DNA of 64,000 nt, from NCBI GenBank assembly GCA_014549065.1, contig JACDOX010000062.1, forward strand, positions 806,001-870,000, in the 5' to 3' direction. Each line of letters starts with the position of its first letter. Position 1 is the first letter of the stretch. Origin of the DNA: Cardinalis cardinalis (taxonomy: Eukaryota > Chordata > Aves > Passeriformes > Cardinalidae). Below are positions 24,401-35,300 of the stretch, piece by piece. Below the pieces are notes generated by a model that was given only the letters and a program-made list of their open reading frames with translations, made no database searches and was not told where the DNA came from. A program made the position numbers and the translations under genes.

Positions 24401-25878
24401 CCTGTTTGTGAAAGATCAATACATCTGACAGTGGGGTCAGAAACTGAAGACAAAATTATGAGGACCACAATGTTTTTTCCCACCACAATCAGTTACTGTT
24501 ATAAAGCATCTTCTTAGCTAACTTAATACTAATGATAGAGTGGTGAGTTTAGTATAACAAGAACTTAATTTCCTTTTGCTTAAAAGAGTGTTTGAGAAAT
24601 CTTAATTCAGTTTCAAAAGAATTATTTTCTTTGGACAAAACTAACTGCAAGATTAACCTTTTCTGGTGAATTCCTAGATTTGTCAACTTCAGAGACAACC
24701 CACTGGAGCTAGAGGTAACACTCCCTCCGTGTGAGAACACAGACGAGGAGGAGCAACAGGAAATGTTTGGCATTGACTTCATGCACATGTACATCCAGGA
24801 ATCACTCAAGAAAACAGGTATGGCTTTTTTATTAATTCTGATCTCTCCACAATACAGTGAGGAAGAGAGGGATANACTGGATAAATAAAATCTAGGATAT
24901 GTATAAAAATGAAACATGAATAACCTTCTTAATAAACGAGTAACTTAAAAAAAAAAAATCTGTAAACAGGCTTTTACTGAGGACAGGGGCACTTTTAACA
25001 GGAGTTGGCACAGTAGGTCTCCAACAAAGAGCACAGATTCTGGTAGGAACATACTGGAACCATGGAGCACTGTAATAAATGTGCCTGAGTTACCTACACC
25101 ATGGATAAAGAGAAGCTGATGACTTTCATATTTGCAATTTAATCAGTTTACATAGTGAAGATCTAGCATCCTTTAATTCATGAAGATCAACTTCTCCTAT
25201 TTTTGGATGTTGTCCAGATGGTAGTTCCAGAGGAAGATGAGAAATGTCTATGTTCCCAAGATATATCTTTTAGCAATGAACTATCAACACCTGCTAAACA
25301 GATATTTCTCACAACTTACTTTCCCTGACTCAAAATANAGTCACTTAAACAAACACCCGCAGTTTTATCCCATTTCTAAAACATGACAGAAATTTGCTGT
25401 TCATTGTCTCTGGGGTAACAGCTGTGATGTTGTAGTAAGAGACCCAAATAAGCANTTAGGAACAGATATTCAGTTGGCAGCTGTTACTTGCAGCAAGCAC
25501 TTCACTGCAGATATAAAATGATCTCTCTGATCTTCATTCTGTGCTTTGTGAAGGCTTAAAAAAATGAATGTAATGCTCTTGTTTTAGAACACTAAGCCAG
25601 CTTTTTTCTTATCAATATTTCATGAATGAATTATCAAATTAGCAAAAATATACCAAGATGACACTTTACACATAAGTTATCTTTCTGAACAGATTCTCTA
25701 GCAGCACAGGCTGATCAAAGTACTTAGGCCTACTTAAATATTTTAAGAGGAAATACAAAGCTATTCTGAACTTCAAAGTGAGAATGAAGTATGTCAACTT
25801 ATTTTAATCTATTATCTTTTAGGAAATGTGGAAAGTTGTACTTCTGGTTCTCCTCCTGTCATGAATTCTAATGAATAA
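18463..25878 (+). CDS. LRRC39: Leucine-rich repeat-containing protein 39 (myomasp)
   Basis: In vertebrates LRRC39 is a striated-muscle protein of the sarcomeric M-band. Coding exons: 18463-18587, 19372-19477, 20692-20848, 21404-21540, 22977-23122, 23493-23645, 24678-24817, 25823-25878. They join in phase to 1020 nt, 339 aa (human 335). The start codon opens MAETAVCLGTFSAVKTLWEV, aligning with the human N-terminus. An N-terminal charged helical segment (about 15-75) is followed by repeated LRR units, for example LVVLDLSRNSIESVP, LQELLLSYNRIKSVP, LEWLDMGGNKLQELP and LSTLVLSNNKLKDIP (about 90-270), then an acidic NTDEEEQQEMFG tail. Exon 4 has a weak donor (CAG|GTTTTG). One N falls in exon 4. The stop codon overlaps an AATAAA. 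Any 5' non-coding exons were not identified. Confidence 0.95.
20105..20150. repeat. A-rich low-complexity run
   Basis: A poly-A/AAAG-rich stretch in LRRC39 intron 2, just upstream of a CR1 fragment. It could be the tail of an old insertion. Confidence 0.5.
20266..20462 (-). repeat. CR1 LINE fragment (antisense), LRRC39 intron 2
   Basis: It contains AGTCCATTGAGTTGAACTCC, GCCTGAGAGCATTGTCCAAA, CTTCTTGAACTCTGTCAG and GCCTGTTCCAGTGCCCAACC, followed by CCTTTCCTAATAT. This is the antisense CR1 3' region seen throughout bird genomes. The limits are approximate. Confidence 0.85.
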
Positions 25879-25879
25879 A
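25874..25879 (+). terminator. AATAAA overlapping the LRRC39 stop codon
   Basis: The reading GAATAAAG supplies both the TAA stop (25876-25878) and a perfect AATAAA hexamer. If it is used, the 3' UTR would be only about 20-30 nt. A more distal site may be preferred, but no other plus-strand AATAAA was noticed before the TRMT13 coding exon. Confidence 0.4.
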
Positions 25880-25964
25880 GAATGTAACTGTGAATGGAAG
25901 AAAATATCAAGTACACTTCTTCACAGCAAAGAGGCTACAACAGGTTTCAAATATTCTTAGGGAT

Positions 25965-25970
25965 TTTATT
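25965..25970 (-). terminator. Likely TRMT13 polyadenylation signal
   Basis: TTTATT on the plus strand reads AATAAA on the minus strand, about 190 bases downstream of the TRMT13 stop codon. It suggests a short 3' UTR ending close to the LRRC39 stop codon. Confidence 0.5.
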
Positions 25971-26161
25971 TTTCCATTGATGAGAATTGGTTTGCATATT
26001 TGTAATTCCCAGTGAAACTGGAAAATATAAGACCTTTTCTTGGGTACAGGAAAAATGATAAAGGTTTTTTTTTGTAAGAAACAAAGTAATTTTTATAAAA
26101 ACCCAGATGAGTTTTATAGGGTTTGTTTTTTTTTCCCTACCAATTCCAAATCTATCTCCTG

Positions 26162-29100
26162 TCATATAGTTGGCTCTGGTATCACAGAAGGATTTGGAAC
26201 AGCTGTCAACAGGACATTCTCCAAGGACACAGCAGCCTCTGTATAATACTGCAGTGCAGCCTTGTATCCTTGCTGTTGTAAATACTCAACCCGCCCGTGA
26301 TCAATCAGCCGTTTGCAGAGGCAGCCCAGCTCCTTCCGCTCCTCAACACTCAGTATCCTGTTCCACATAAAGGAAGGAAGGAAGGAAGGAAGGAAGGAAT
26401 CAACAGCTGTCACAAAATAGTTTTGGTAATTAACATTAGTAGTTAAGCTTAGAAAAATTACTGAAACCGTTTTAAGTTCATTTCGGTCAGGTAAGCATGA
26501 CTGTTGAAATATTTTGAAATGTNTGTCCATGAAAATAATATTTTCAAAGTAAAATGTAAGTTTAGTAATTAAATGTTTCTGCAAAATTAGTCCTTTTGAG
26601 GACCCAAAACAATTTAACGTTCCACTGTACATAGCTTTTCTGTTGGAGTCCATTTGCTAGGGAAGAAAATGTACGTACCCTTGTAAAGGATCAGAACCAC
26701 TTGCTGTCCTGCTGTGTGTGTGCTCGTGTTCTTCTGTGTCANGAGTTTGATCTTCATTGTCTTCACTTGTAGAAGCTTTGCCTGTGGTTTCTTGCATGCC
26801 ACAAGTGGCCCAACTACTCATTCTCTGAAAATAATGGAATTCTACCGGTCCCAGTCCTACTGATTTAAAAAACTCTCTGCCTACATAATGTGTCCAGTCA
26901 CACTTGTGATGGCAACACAGAGCAATAACAATTCCAGCTACAGGGTTATGGTCTTCTGTGGTGCTTTCGTTACCAGCAGATTTGTGAGGAGCCACCTCTG
27001 TCTCAGCAGCCCTGCAGCGTTTTGATGCAGGCTCTTCATTTTTTCCATCACAGCAAGTNGTGTAACTTTCAACCAAGCATCTCAAAGCAAGATCTGGGAA
27101 TGAACAAATACATCCCCCCAAACAAAAAATATCCATAAACACCATGCCATTATTTATACAGGCTGTATCATGGTCAGGAATGTGCTTCCCACAAATAAAT
27201 ATAAAATTACACATCACAAATCAAGCCAAAAAGCAAGTTCAGTGATAACTAAAAATTACAAACATGCTTTGAGAACATGAAAACCCTAAATGTGGTTTCT
27301 CTGGGGCTTATAAGAGTTTATCCTCTGAAATATTTGTTCTGCAAAAGTGAATTTAATAGTTTGGTTAAAAAATTGGCATATTGTAGGAGAATCTCCTCCC
27401 TGTAAANCACATGAGCATTTGCTCTAAAAGTTTGATATCCAGGACATAGTCTATTAAATATGCACATGTACTTCTTAAATGCTTAACTGTGTCATCTTTG
27501 TCATGCCACCTATAAAGGTGTCATATTTGAGATGTCTTTCTCTACATAGTAGNCATATAACATTAGAAAAACTGTATTAGGTTAAAGTTATTAGGAGAGA
27601 AACACAATCTTATTTGTGATTGGGATACATATTCAGACAGCCAATAAAATTTTAGAAAGAAAGTTGTTTCAAAGAANAGGCAACTGTGCTATAAAAGTAC
27701 TCTCAAATACATGACCCATGCCACCACACACTGTTCTCTGTTCTAATCTATTAAAGGCAAGAAGGACTTCCCTTCTGNCTAAAGTATCCTTACACCTATT
27801 ATCCTTTTATTGTTCCACTGGAGTCAAGAAATATTTAGAACATAATTACTGTGTTNGACAAAAAAGGTTTAGAGGGCAAGAACAGCTTAAAAGGACAGTT
27901 TGGAAGATCAGTCTATTCAGAGTNTATGGTTTATATCCTGACTTTCTCCAGTTCACACATCTGTAATTCATACCTGTTGCAGCACCACACAAATGCTTCC
28001 CAATTCCTACCACTGGTAGTTTTTTCTTCTCCAAAATAGGTACCTTATCTGGAGGGAAAAAATAAAAACAACCAACAAACCCCCATCCAATCCACCACTA
28101 CCCCAGCACCTCTGTTTTTTCTGAATAATATAATTTCAGCACACTCAGAAATCAATGTTTGCCACTACTAAAAATACATTAATTGGCACATTTTGTTAAG
28201 ACAAATTAAAATAATAGGATGCAGTGGCTGGGAAGCACATTTAACCATTTCAGCCTTTCTCTACTACCTATGAAAGGTTAATATGACATTAATGCATCTC
28301 CTGCTGACAGGTGCTCTCACAAATTCTGTAGCATTGATGGTGCATCACTTGCTTAATTCTACACATCAAACAAACAATGCAAACATGTTTAATTCTGCAA
28401 GTGCTAGAAAACCTTCAAAATNTATTTGTTTTGGTACTTTCTCACCTATAATGATGTCCTATGAGTGTATAAAAAGTAGAAAACTTTAAAACTCCATTTA
28501 AAATATATGTATATGTGTATCTATGTATATTCACACATGCCTGTGTGTATATATGTGTATACATACAGCATCAACATGTCCAAGCAACCACTGAGAAGAA
28601 TCTTCAGAACCAACATTTAAGCATGTTACATACAAATTGACTGGAAACCCAATTCAAAATTTAAAAATAAGCCTCTATTTCAGAATGACACAGGCCAAGA
28701 AGAAACTTACTTAAACATAAGTGCTGAATGTCTACTTGAAGCCTCTCAAATATAGAATCTCTCCTTTTGTGTTTTCCATCCACCTGTTTAATGAGAACAA
28801 GAGATTGCATAGGGCTGGCCACTAATAACTATAAGTTTGCTCCACGTATTAATGTCAGACTTTTTTCTTTTCAAGTCAACATTTGAATTTCCAACATTAA
28901 ACATCAGGATTTTTTTCTAATAAATTTGCTATTAGTGAACTATGGAATGTATAACTTGAAAATTTAAATGTACTGAGGATAAAAAAATGAATACTAACAG
29001 CTTCAATGGCAATGGTTTAAAAATNATACTTTCCTAATGGAACAATATCCTCTTACCTTGAATCTTGTGGTTGCCCTTTCCACAAGCAAAAACTGAACAC

Positions 29101-31803
29101 TTTCAACATTCTCTAAGGCAATATCAACCCAATGAGACAGCTTTCCTCGCCCAGCTCCAAACTCAACAAAACACCTTCCTGGACCAAGTAAATGCAATCT
29201 TTCCATGTTACCTAAAATAGAAGCCTACAAACATCAAAAGATTATTTGTGAACCAAGAAAATGTATACCGTGTGTTTTGTAATGCCTTATAGAAAAATTA
29301 TTCCTTCACCAAACTGCAGAAGACTTTTTTAAGCCTTGCTTTCAGTGAGGGATTAGGGAAAAGATGATGTGTGTACAGAGGAAAGGGATTATATCTTCTG
29401 TTTTACCATATCACATTTCCTCTGTGGAAAGCAACTGGAATTATGCACCCAGTCACTCAAATTTACAGCAGCACAATTCCATATCCAAACTTCTCTATAG
29501 TTATTAGTAAATCAGACCAAACCTGTTGTTTCAGGTGTTTGAAAGCAGATTCCCCATTCTTTGGATCACTTAAGGCTTCTTGTAAAGCCTGNTGGGACAG
29601 TATTTGTTCTTTAAGATGAAGTTCCAGGCCTGGAGACAAATGCAAAACTTTTGGGTATAGCTTTTGAGTTTCCAAGGGTTCCTAGTTTGTAACACATTAT
29701 TACAATGTGACATGAGCTCAGTTTGTAGCACTAACAAAACAGTCTGCTGGGAGTGCAAAGCCATCATCATATGTTTATAACAGAGCTGTATTGTTATCTG
29801 TAGTGACATCTGAGTGAGAAAAAAAAAGAAAAACAAAAGGAACGGAACACAGATTGGAGTTTTATCATTCTTTCAATCTACTTTTTGCAGTAAAATTTAG
29901 CTATTGGAGGTCTGCCTCATAACTGTTTCAGATGTGTTTTATGGCACCTATCTCATATTTTTACAGGTANTTAACAAGAAAAATAACAATGAAATATGTA
30001 ATCAATTCAATTTAAAACATCTTATATTTAGTATTTAGTATTAAGCTCACCATTACTTGCTTTTTTCAACCTGGTAATTAAATTCTGCAGCTCTTCGATA
30101 GATAGAGAAGATAGAGGAACCTTTTTAGGGAAAAAAGTGACACCAATGAGACCTTTGAAATTTTNCGTATCTTTGTAGTCATAAATTGCAACATGTAATG
30201 TAAGGACTGAACCTAAAACCAAACAATGTACTCACTTGTTTTTCTGGTATTTCTGCTGCATCTTTTAAACCAGCATTAATATCTTGAACAAAGTAGACCT
30301 TAAAAAAAAAAAAAATCTGATTCAGTTAATTACCAGGAAGCAAATAGCTAAATTCTTCAGTGTTCTTAAGGTAAGATATGTAGCAATAGGAATCCACTGC
30401 AAAGNTTTTCCAAGTAATTTTCCTTCCTATAGTCTGATCCTGAATTCCAGCCAGAAATTACTCTTCTGACACAGTTTTACAAGACTGAACATGCTCATAA
30501 GAGTTAAGCAGTCAGGGCTTACTAGACAGATTCCAGAGACCATTTTCAGATTTCCCANGGAACACTAAAGGTGCAATTCTATTAAGGCAGCAAGGCAGGC
30601 AATAAAGAAGCCATCCTCTGCTGTCTTGCAAGAGCTGTTGTCCTGTTGCTTTCTTGCAAGAGCAACATGTCCTGTTGCTTCCCTCAGCAGCTGTCAGCCA
30701 AGCTCTCNGTGGCTCCCTGCCAGCCTGGCTGGAGTGGGCAGCTGGCTCTGGCTGGGATACCCAGAGCTTCTCTGCAGGTTCTGCTTTCCCAGGACAGCCT
30801 CTCCCCCAGCCTCTGAAATGAATGGCACTGGGAGAGCCTCTTCCCTGGGTGTGTTTCTGAGAAAAATGAATTTAACATTTTTATTTGTAATCAAGAACTG
30901 AAAAGCTGTACCANATTAAAGTGAGAAGGGCAGAGAATATGAGGAGACTGCAATGTGAGTTGCATTTCAGCAAGTGCTTATAGAGCTTCCATCCTGCCTC
31001 ACAGCAGTGCTTTGCTAGACCTGCTACCCTGCAGCTCACAGCTGCTGTCAGCACAGAAAATTCTCTGCAGGACTGTAATGTTTAAGGTCTTAAATCTGAG
31101 ATGAAGTGCTGAAATTACACTGCACTTACAGGCTTTGGCTTCTCTCTTGAGTTACATTTTTTTAAGTGCTTTTGTAGTTGGTCTTCATATACAGTGCTAA
31201 AAGCCAAATGGAGAGAAAAGTAAGTATCATGTGAATAGTGACAAAGAACGGGAAAAGCATTTACATATACTCACTGTTTTGGATCAAGAGGGCACGGAAT
31301 TCTTTTTCTGTCATTTTGTTCCTAGTTAGAAAAGTTTTAGAAAACACTTCAGCAGGCATTCAGTGTTGTGTTTTAAAGAAGCTGTTGAGGGGCATCAGCT
31401 TCATAAAACATCTATTCAGAACAAGTGAGTTAACCGGAACGGAGAAACGGAGACGAGAACTTAGTACTTGACTGGATCTTAAATGAATAAACCCCTAATG
31501 CAAGGTGAGGGCTACTGCTGGGCTGGAGCGAGTGCCCGGCACACCGAGGCTCAAGGGAAGCACAGGCGCTGCCTGTCCCAGCCATGCCACGAGAGCGGGG
31601 CCACCCCGAGCCCTCCCGCCCTCCCGGCCCGAGAGGGGTCCCTGCACCTCCTCGTGCCCGTGCTCGCCGCAGAAGCGCCTGCCGGGCGCGGGGATCATCC
31701 TGCAGAAGCGCCTCTTCTTCAGCACGAAGTGAGCGCAGCGCCCCGGCTCCGGCTGCGGCGCCGNCATCGCCATCGCCGCTCCCGGCAGCCCCCGCGCCGC
31801 CAT
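26162..31803 (-). CDS. TRMT13: tRNA:m4X modification enzyme TRM13 homolog (tRNA 2'-O-methyltransferase)
   Basis: TRM13 2'-O-methylates position 4 of the acceptor stem of certain tRNAs, using SAM. Exons in transcript order: 31803-31648, 31321-31275, 31196-31130, 30298-30236, 30120-30051, 29629-29523, 29224-29057, 28783-28711, 28048-27974, 27093-26679, 26357-26162. They join in phase to 1437 nt, 478 aa (human 481). Zinc-binding motifs come first: CAHFVLKKRRFC...CGEH (about 23-48), then a CHHC-type finger with CPLDPKHTVYEDQLQKHLKK. The SAM-binding motif is FVEFGAGRGKLSHW (about 189-202), and the family's CCHHKCDW motif falls near 335-342. The C-terminus ends SVIPEPTI. The start at 31803 gives MAARGLPGAAMAM; in-frame ATGs at 31773 and 31767 are alternatives. 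Two acceptors (exons 2 and 6) were chosen by frame and homology over other nearby AGs. It is divergent from SASS6 and convergent with LRRC39. Confidence 0.95.
26370..26399. repeat. (AAGG)n microsatellite next to TRMT13 last acceptor
   Basis: About seven copies of AAGG/GAAG on the plus strand. Read on the minus strand this is a (TTCC)n pyrimidine run a dozen bases before the AG of the last TRMT13 intron. Confidence 0.9.
28500..28566. repeat. TA/TG-rich simple repeat
   Basis: An imperfect alternating purine-pyrimidine tract (words such as TATGTATATGTGTAT) in TRMT13 intron 8, just downstream of exon 8 in transcript order. Confidence 0.6.
30625..30685. repeat. Short imperfect tandem duplication
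   Basis: CTTGCAAGAGC followed by GTCCTGTTGCTT occurs twice, starting at 30625 and 30653 (period about 28). It lies in TRMT13 intron 3, inside a locally GC-richer patch (about 30600-30860) with no recognised gene. Confidence 0.6.
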
Positions 31804-32340
31804 CTTGCGGCCCCTCCCCGCGGGCGGGAGCAAGATGGCGGCGGAGCGGATCTTTGATCGGGCGGTGTCGGTGCGAGTGCGGGGCTGCGGCTGCGAGGAG
31901 CGGTGAGTACGGGCGGGCTGCGTGGGCGCTTCTTTGTGCTCCTCAGAGGGGCTGCGAGCCACAGGCGTTTTCCTCCTGCCTGCTCTCAGCGCCGCTGGGC
32001 AGGTGCTGTGCTTTGGGGTTGCTGCGGGCACCCTCCGGGTGAGGGAGGGACCGGTCTGGCGAGGCCTGGGGCAGCCGGCGAGGGCCCAGCGGTCGCCGTG
32101 GGTGCCTCGCCAAGGGAGTGAAGCCGGCGGGGCGCCGGCAGCGGAGCGAGTTCGCCGTGGCTGGGCGGAAGCGCCGCTGTGCCCGGGGCTGAGGCGGCCC
32201 GAGGGCCGGGGCCGTTGGCGTGTCCCGGGCCTCGGCGCTGCCCGCGGGCCCTCCCGCCTCTCCCCCGCCGTACCCGCCGCTCCGCGGCCTCCTCAGCGCC
32301 CCGCGGCCCAGGGACCCGCGGGTTGAGCCATCTGTGCGAG
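31560..32340. promoter_or_regulatory. CpG-island divergent promoter of TRMT13 and SASS6
   Basis: A dense CpG block covers exon 1 of both genes. Only 31 bases separate the first ATG codons (TRMT13 at 31803, SASS6 at 31835). Two YY1-type motifs (GCAAGATGGCGGC) face outwards at 31796-31808 (minus) and 31830-31842 (plus), each enclosing a start codon. The short centre is C/G-rich and Sp1-like (CCCCTCCCCGCGGGCGGG). No TATA box was seen. Confidence 0.85.
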
Positions 32341-35300
32341 GCGGCTGTGCCTGGGAAAGCNCAGATATTCCGTATGTGAAGCTTCTCTTCAAAATAGGAT
32401 GAATTTCGGCACTATAGGTCCTGTCGGGGTTAGGCGGTGAGAGAAGGCACGGAAAGGCTGATGTCTGTGGTGTGCGTTGTAATATTGGTGACTTAGTACT
32501 CGATAAGAACTCAATGAAGACAAGGTAGCACTGTATAAACGATTATCAGGAGTTTGAGCAATCGTTAATAAATTTCAACAGGCTTTTACAAAAGTTCTAG
32601 TTTCTGGACAAAGTTTCAAAACTCCTGCCTTGCTATTTAAAGTCTGGTGGATAACAAGCAAACAGCAAAAAGCCCAGCTCTGACTGAGGAGCTGCAGTGA
32701 CTGAAACTCTTATATTTTAAGTGTAGTCCTCAGTGGGAACTTTCTTAATGTTTCTGCCTAAATTTTTATTTTTGAGATGTCATTGATTCCATTAATGCAG
32801 CTGTGAACACATATTATTTGGAGAATGTTTTCTTGATTTATTACTGAGTTTCATCTTTTTGTACACAGGAGGTTAAATGTTCGAGTGAATATTGAACTAC
32901 TGTCAGTTTCTAATCCTGTTCATAAAAAGGTTTGTAAATTAATCATATTTCTGTCATTCATTAGGTATTATCTGAATTTCATTTTATGGAAGTAGAAAAA
33001 GAAAAAGCAAAATGGGATTTTAGTGTTTGCCATTTGACCTTACTTTATTTTTTATACAATTTTTGAGTGACTTAGTTGGTTCAGTATTGTGGTTTTCCAC
33101 CCTTACCCCCCATTCTCCCACCCTTTTTTATCCATCTGTTTTAGTTTGGTTATTGATGGGTCTTAGCAAGCTTGCATATTGAAAGTATTTGGAGATGCTC
33201 AGGGGAACATGAGTTAGAGCTTAGGAGTACCTTTAGTTCAAGGTTCTAAATTGGGAGTAGAAGAATAATATTTCTCAAGGAAAATCGCAATGAGTTCTCA
33301 CTACTGGAGACTTCGTCATCTCTTCTGTTGTATGTCTGGTGTGTCACCAAAGTGTTCATCCCCCAGCATGATGTTAATGTTGGTTATGGTGTTGTTGGGT
33401 AAAGATTTGTTTGTGTAGGAGTACAGGAGTTTTTGGTGAGATTCTGCTGCTGGTGGCAGTGNTAATGGTGCTTCCCTCTGAGCAGAAGCCGTTCAGTTAG
33501 AGGTGTGTGCTGAGCTGCAGCCTGTGTCAGGAGGAGCCTGGAAGCTGGAAATGCAGTGGGGTCCATCAGGGAGTGATCAGTCTAAAGGGGAACTTCCAAT
33601 GCCTAATCAGCTAATGGGATATCAGCCCAAGCAGGCATTTTATCCCACCCATCAACCCACCCCAGCTGGCTTGGGTAGCATTGATTTGAACTGTCTGTGT
33701 GTGCAAATCCCTGAGTTTGTTTATGCATCTCCAGCTGAGAGAGTTGGTGTTACTAGCACCTGAATTACTGAATAAAGTTTCAGTTCTGTGTATGTACCAT
33801 GCTCCATGCTGTGTTACACTTCATTATGTTGGAGCAGCTGACACATTTCTGCTTTCCTTTTGTACCTCTGCTGGGGAATATCCCTGCCACAGGGGCGAGC
33901 CTTGTTCCAGGGAGCAGCTGCCTGAGCCTAATGTACNGCATCACCCATCCCTGGAATTCCAGGCTTAAGGCTTATGGAGAGGGCAGATTTTCCAAAACAC
34001 TGTGTAGGCCTGCAGTGAACAAATGAGGGTCTGTTTCAAAGCTAAGCAGCATAATCCTGCAGTTTGCCATATGGGATTCCTGGATTCAGCTATATCAAAT
34101 CTGCAGAGCTTTGTGTTCCAGTGTATAAAAGCAGCTGGTGGTTTCATAAACTTCAGGAGCAGAGTGCTCTGAAAGGCTTCCAGTTATGGAAGGGATGTAT
34201 TAGTAAACCATGACAGTGCACTGCTAGTGCTACACTTGATTCATGAGGGGCAAAAAGAGCAAATAGCTTTTTCTCTGAAAAATTATGGATATACACTGAA
34301 TTTCAAAACCTTTGCTGCTCAAAGTTTATGGTTTTGACTTGGTTTGTCTTTATAAAAGTTTTCCTTGTTTTCCTGCTGTAATATTTGAAGTTGTGTTAAA
34401 TGGTAATGTTTTATACATTCTGAATCAGTTGCCAAAATTCTCACGTATTTTTAATTAAACAATGAAAGCATTCAGTACTGTTAGCAATGCTGGTGTAAAA
34501 TATTTATAGTATTTTAATCTTATTTAAATGTACATCTTTTCAGGACCTAGCTGTTCGATTGACTGATGATACTGATCCTTTTTTCCTTTATAACCTTGTC
34601 ATATCAGAGGAAGACTTTCAAAGGTAAGTGAAATCACAGTATTTTCTTTGTGAAATATTTNTAAATGGCATAAAAGAAAAAGGGAATATTTTTAGCTTAA
34701 GGAGGTCTGTGTTAGAGTTCAGGTTTTGGCAGTTTTCACTTGTGGAGTTTTGTCAATGTTTTGCCAATATTGTTCTCTGANCAGTGAGTGAAACAGCCAG
34801 GTTCAGGAGGGTGGCCAGCTCAGGTTACACAGAGGAATTCTGCTGGTATCTTCTGTTTATCCCAACTGCTTCTTACAGACTGTTGTGTGTGTATGTGTGT
34901 GTGAACCAGTCCAGGAAATGATTAGGAAAAGAAAGTCTGTTTGCATGGACATGGTTTTACAGACCTGTGCCTGTATCTTAGGGGTTTCTTGCATAATTGT
35001 ACTGTTGGGTCTCATTAACTTGCTCAGAATTTGNGCAAATCATCAAATTTGGATTCTAGACATGAGCAGATGAACAGTACCGTTTTCTGCTTTCTTTGGG
35101 TATTTATTTATTTTATTTTTGCTTTGTTTTGTTGTGNTTTTTTGGTGTGGGTTTGTTTGTTAGGGGTTTTGGTGAGGGGAGTGGCTTTGGTGTTTTCAAA
35201 AAGGGAGGTGTGATCAGCGTGTGGATCAAAAGGCAAAAGCAAGGCAGTGTGTGCAGGAGTATTTTGTTGCAGGGGGCACAGCTTTGTGTGTGCACTGTGG

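Noticed and set aside
29639..29690. Alternative acceptors for TRMT13 exon 6 (CTAG near 29682 and AAAG near 29653)
   Set aside because: The first gives the wrong phase. The second is in phase but adds residues not aligned to human TRMT13, whereas the CTCCAG acceptor gives ASNGLELHLKEQ, matching ASEGLNSTLKDH.
31307..31321. Nearer CAG acceptor for TRMT13 exon 2
   Set aside because: It would shift the reading frame. The CTAG acceptor 14 bases upstream restores phase 0 and yields EQNDRKRIPCPLDPKH.
31495..32392. Long open frames around the TRMT13-SASS6 promoter
   Set aside because: They are GC-driven shadows. Only the 156-base TRMT13 exon 1 and the 68-base SASS6 exon 1 continue in phase into conserved exons.
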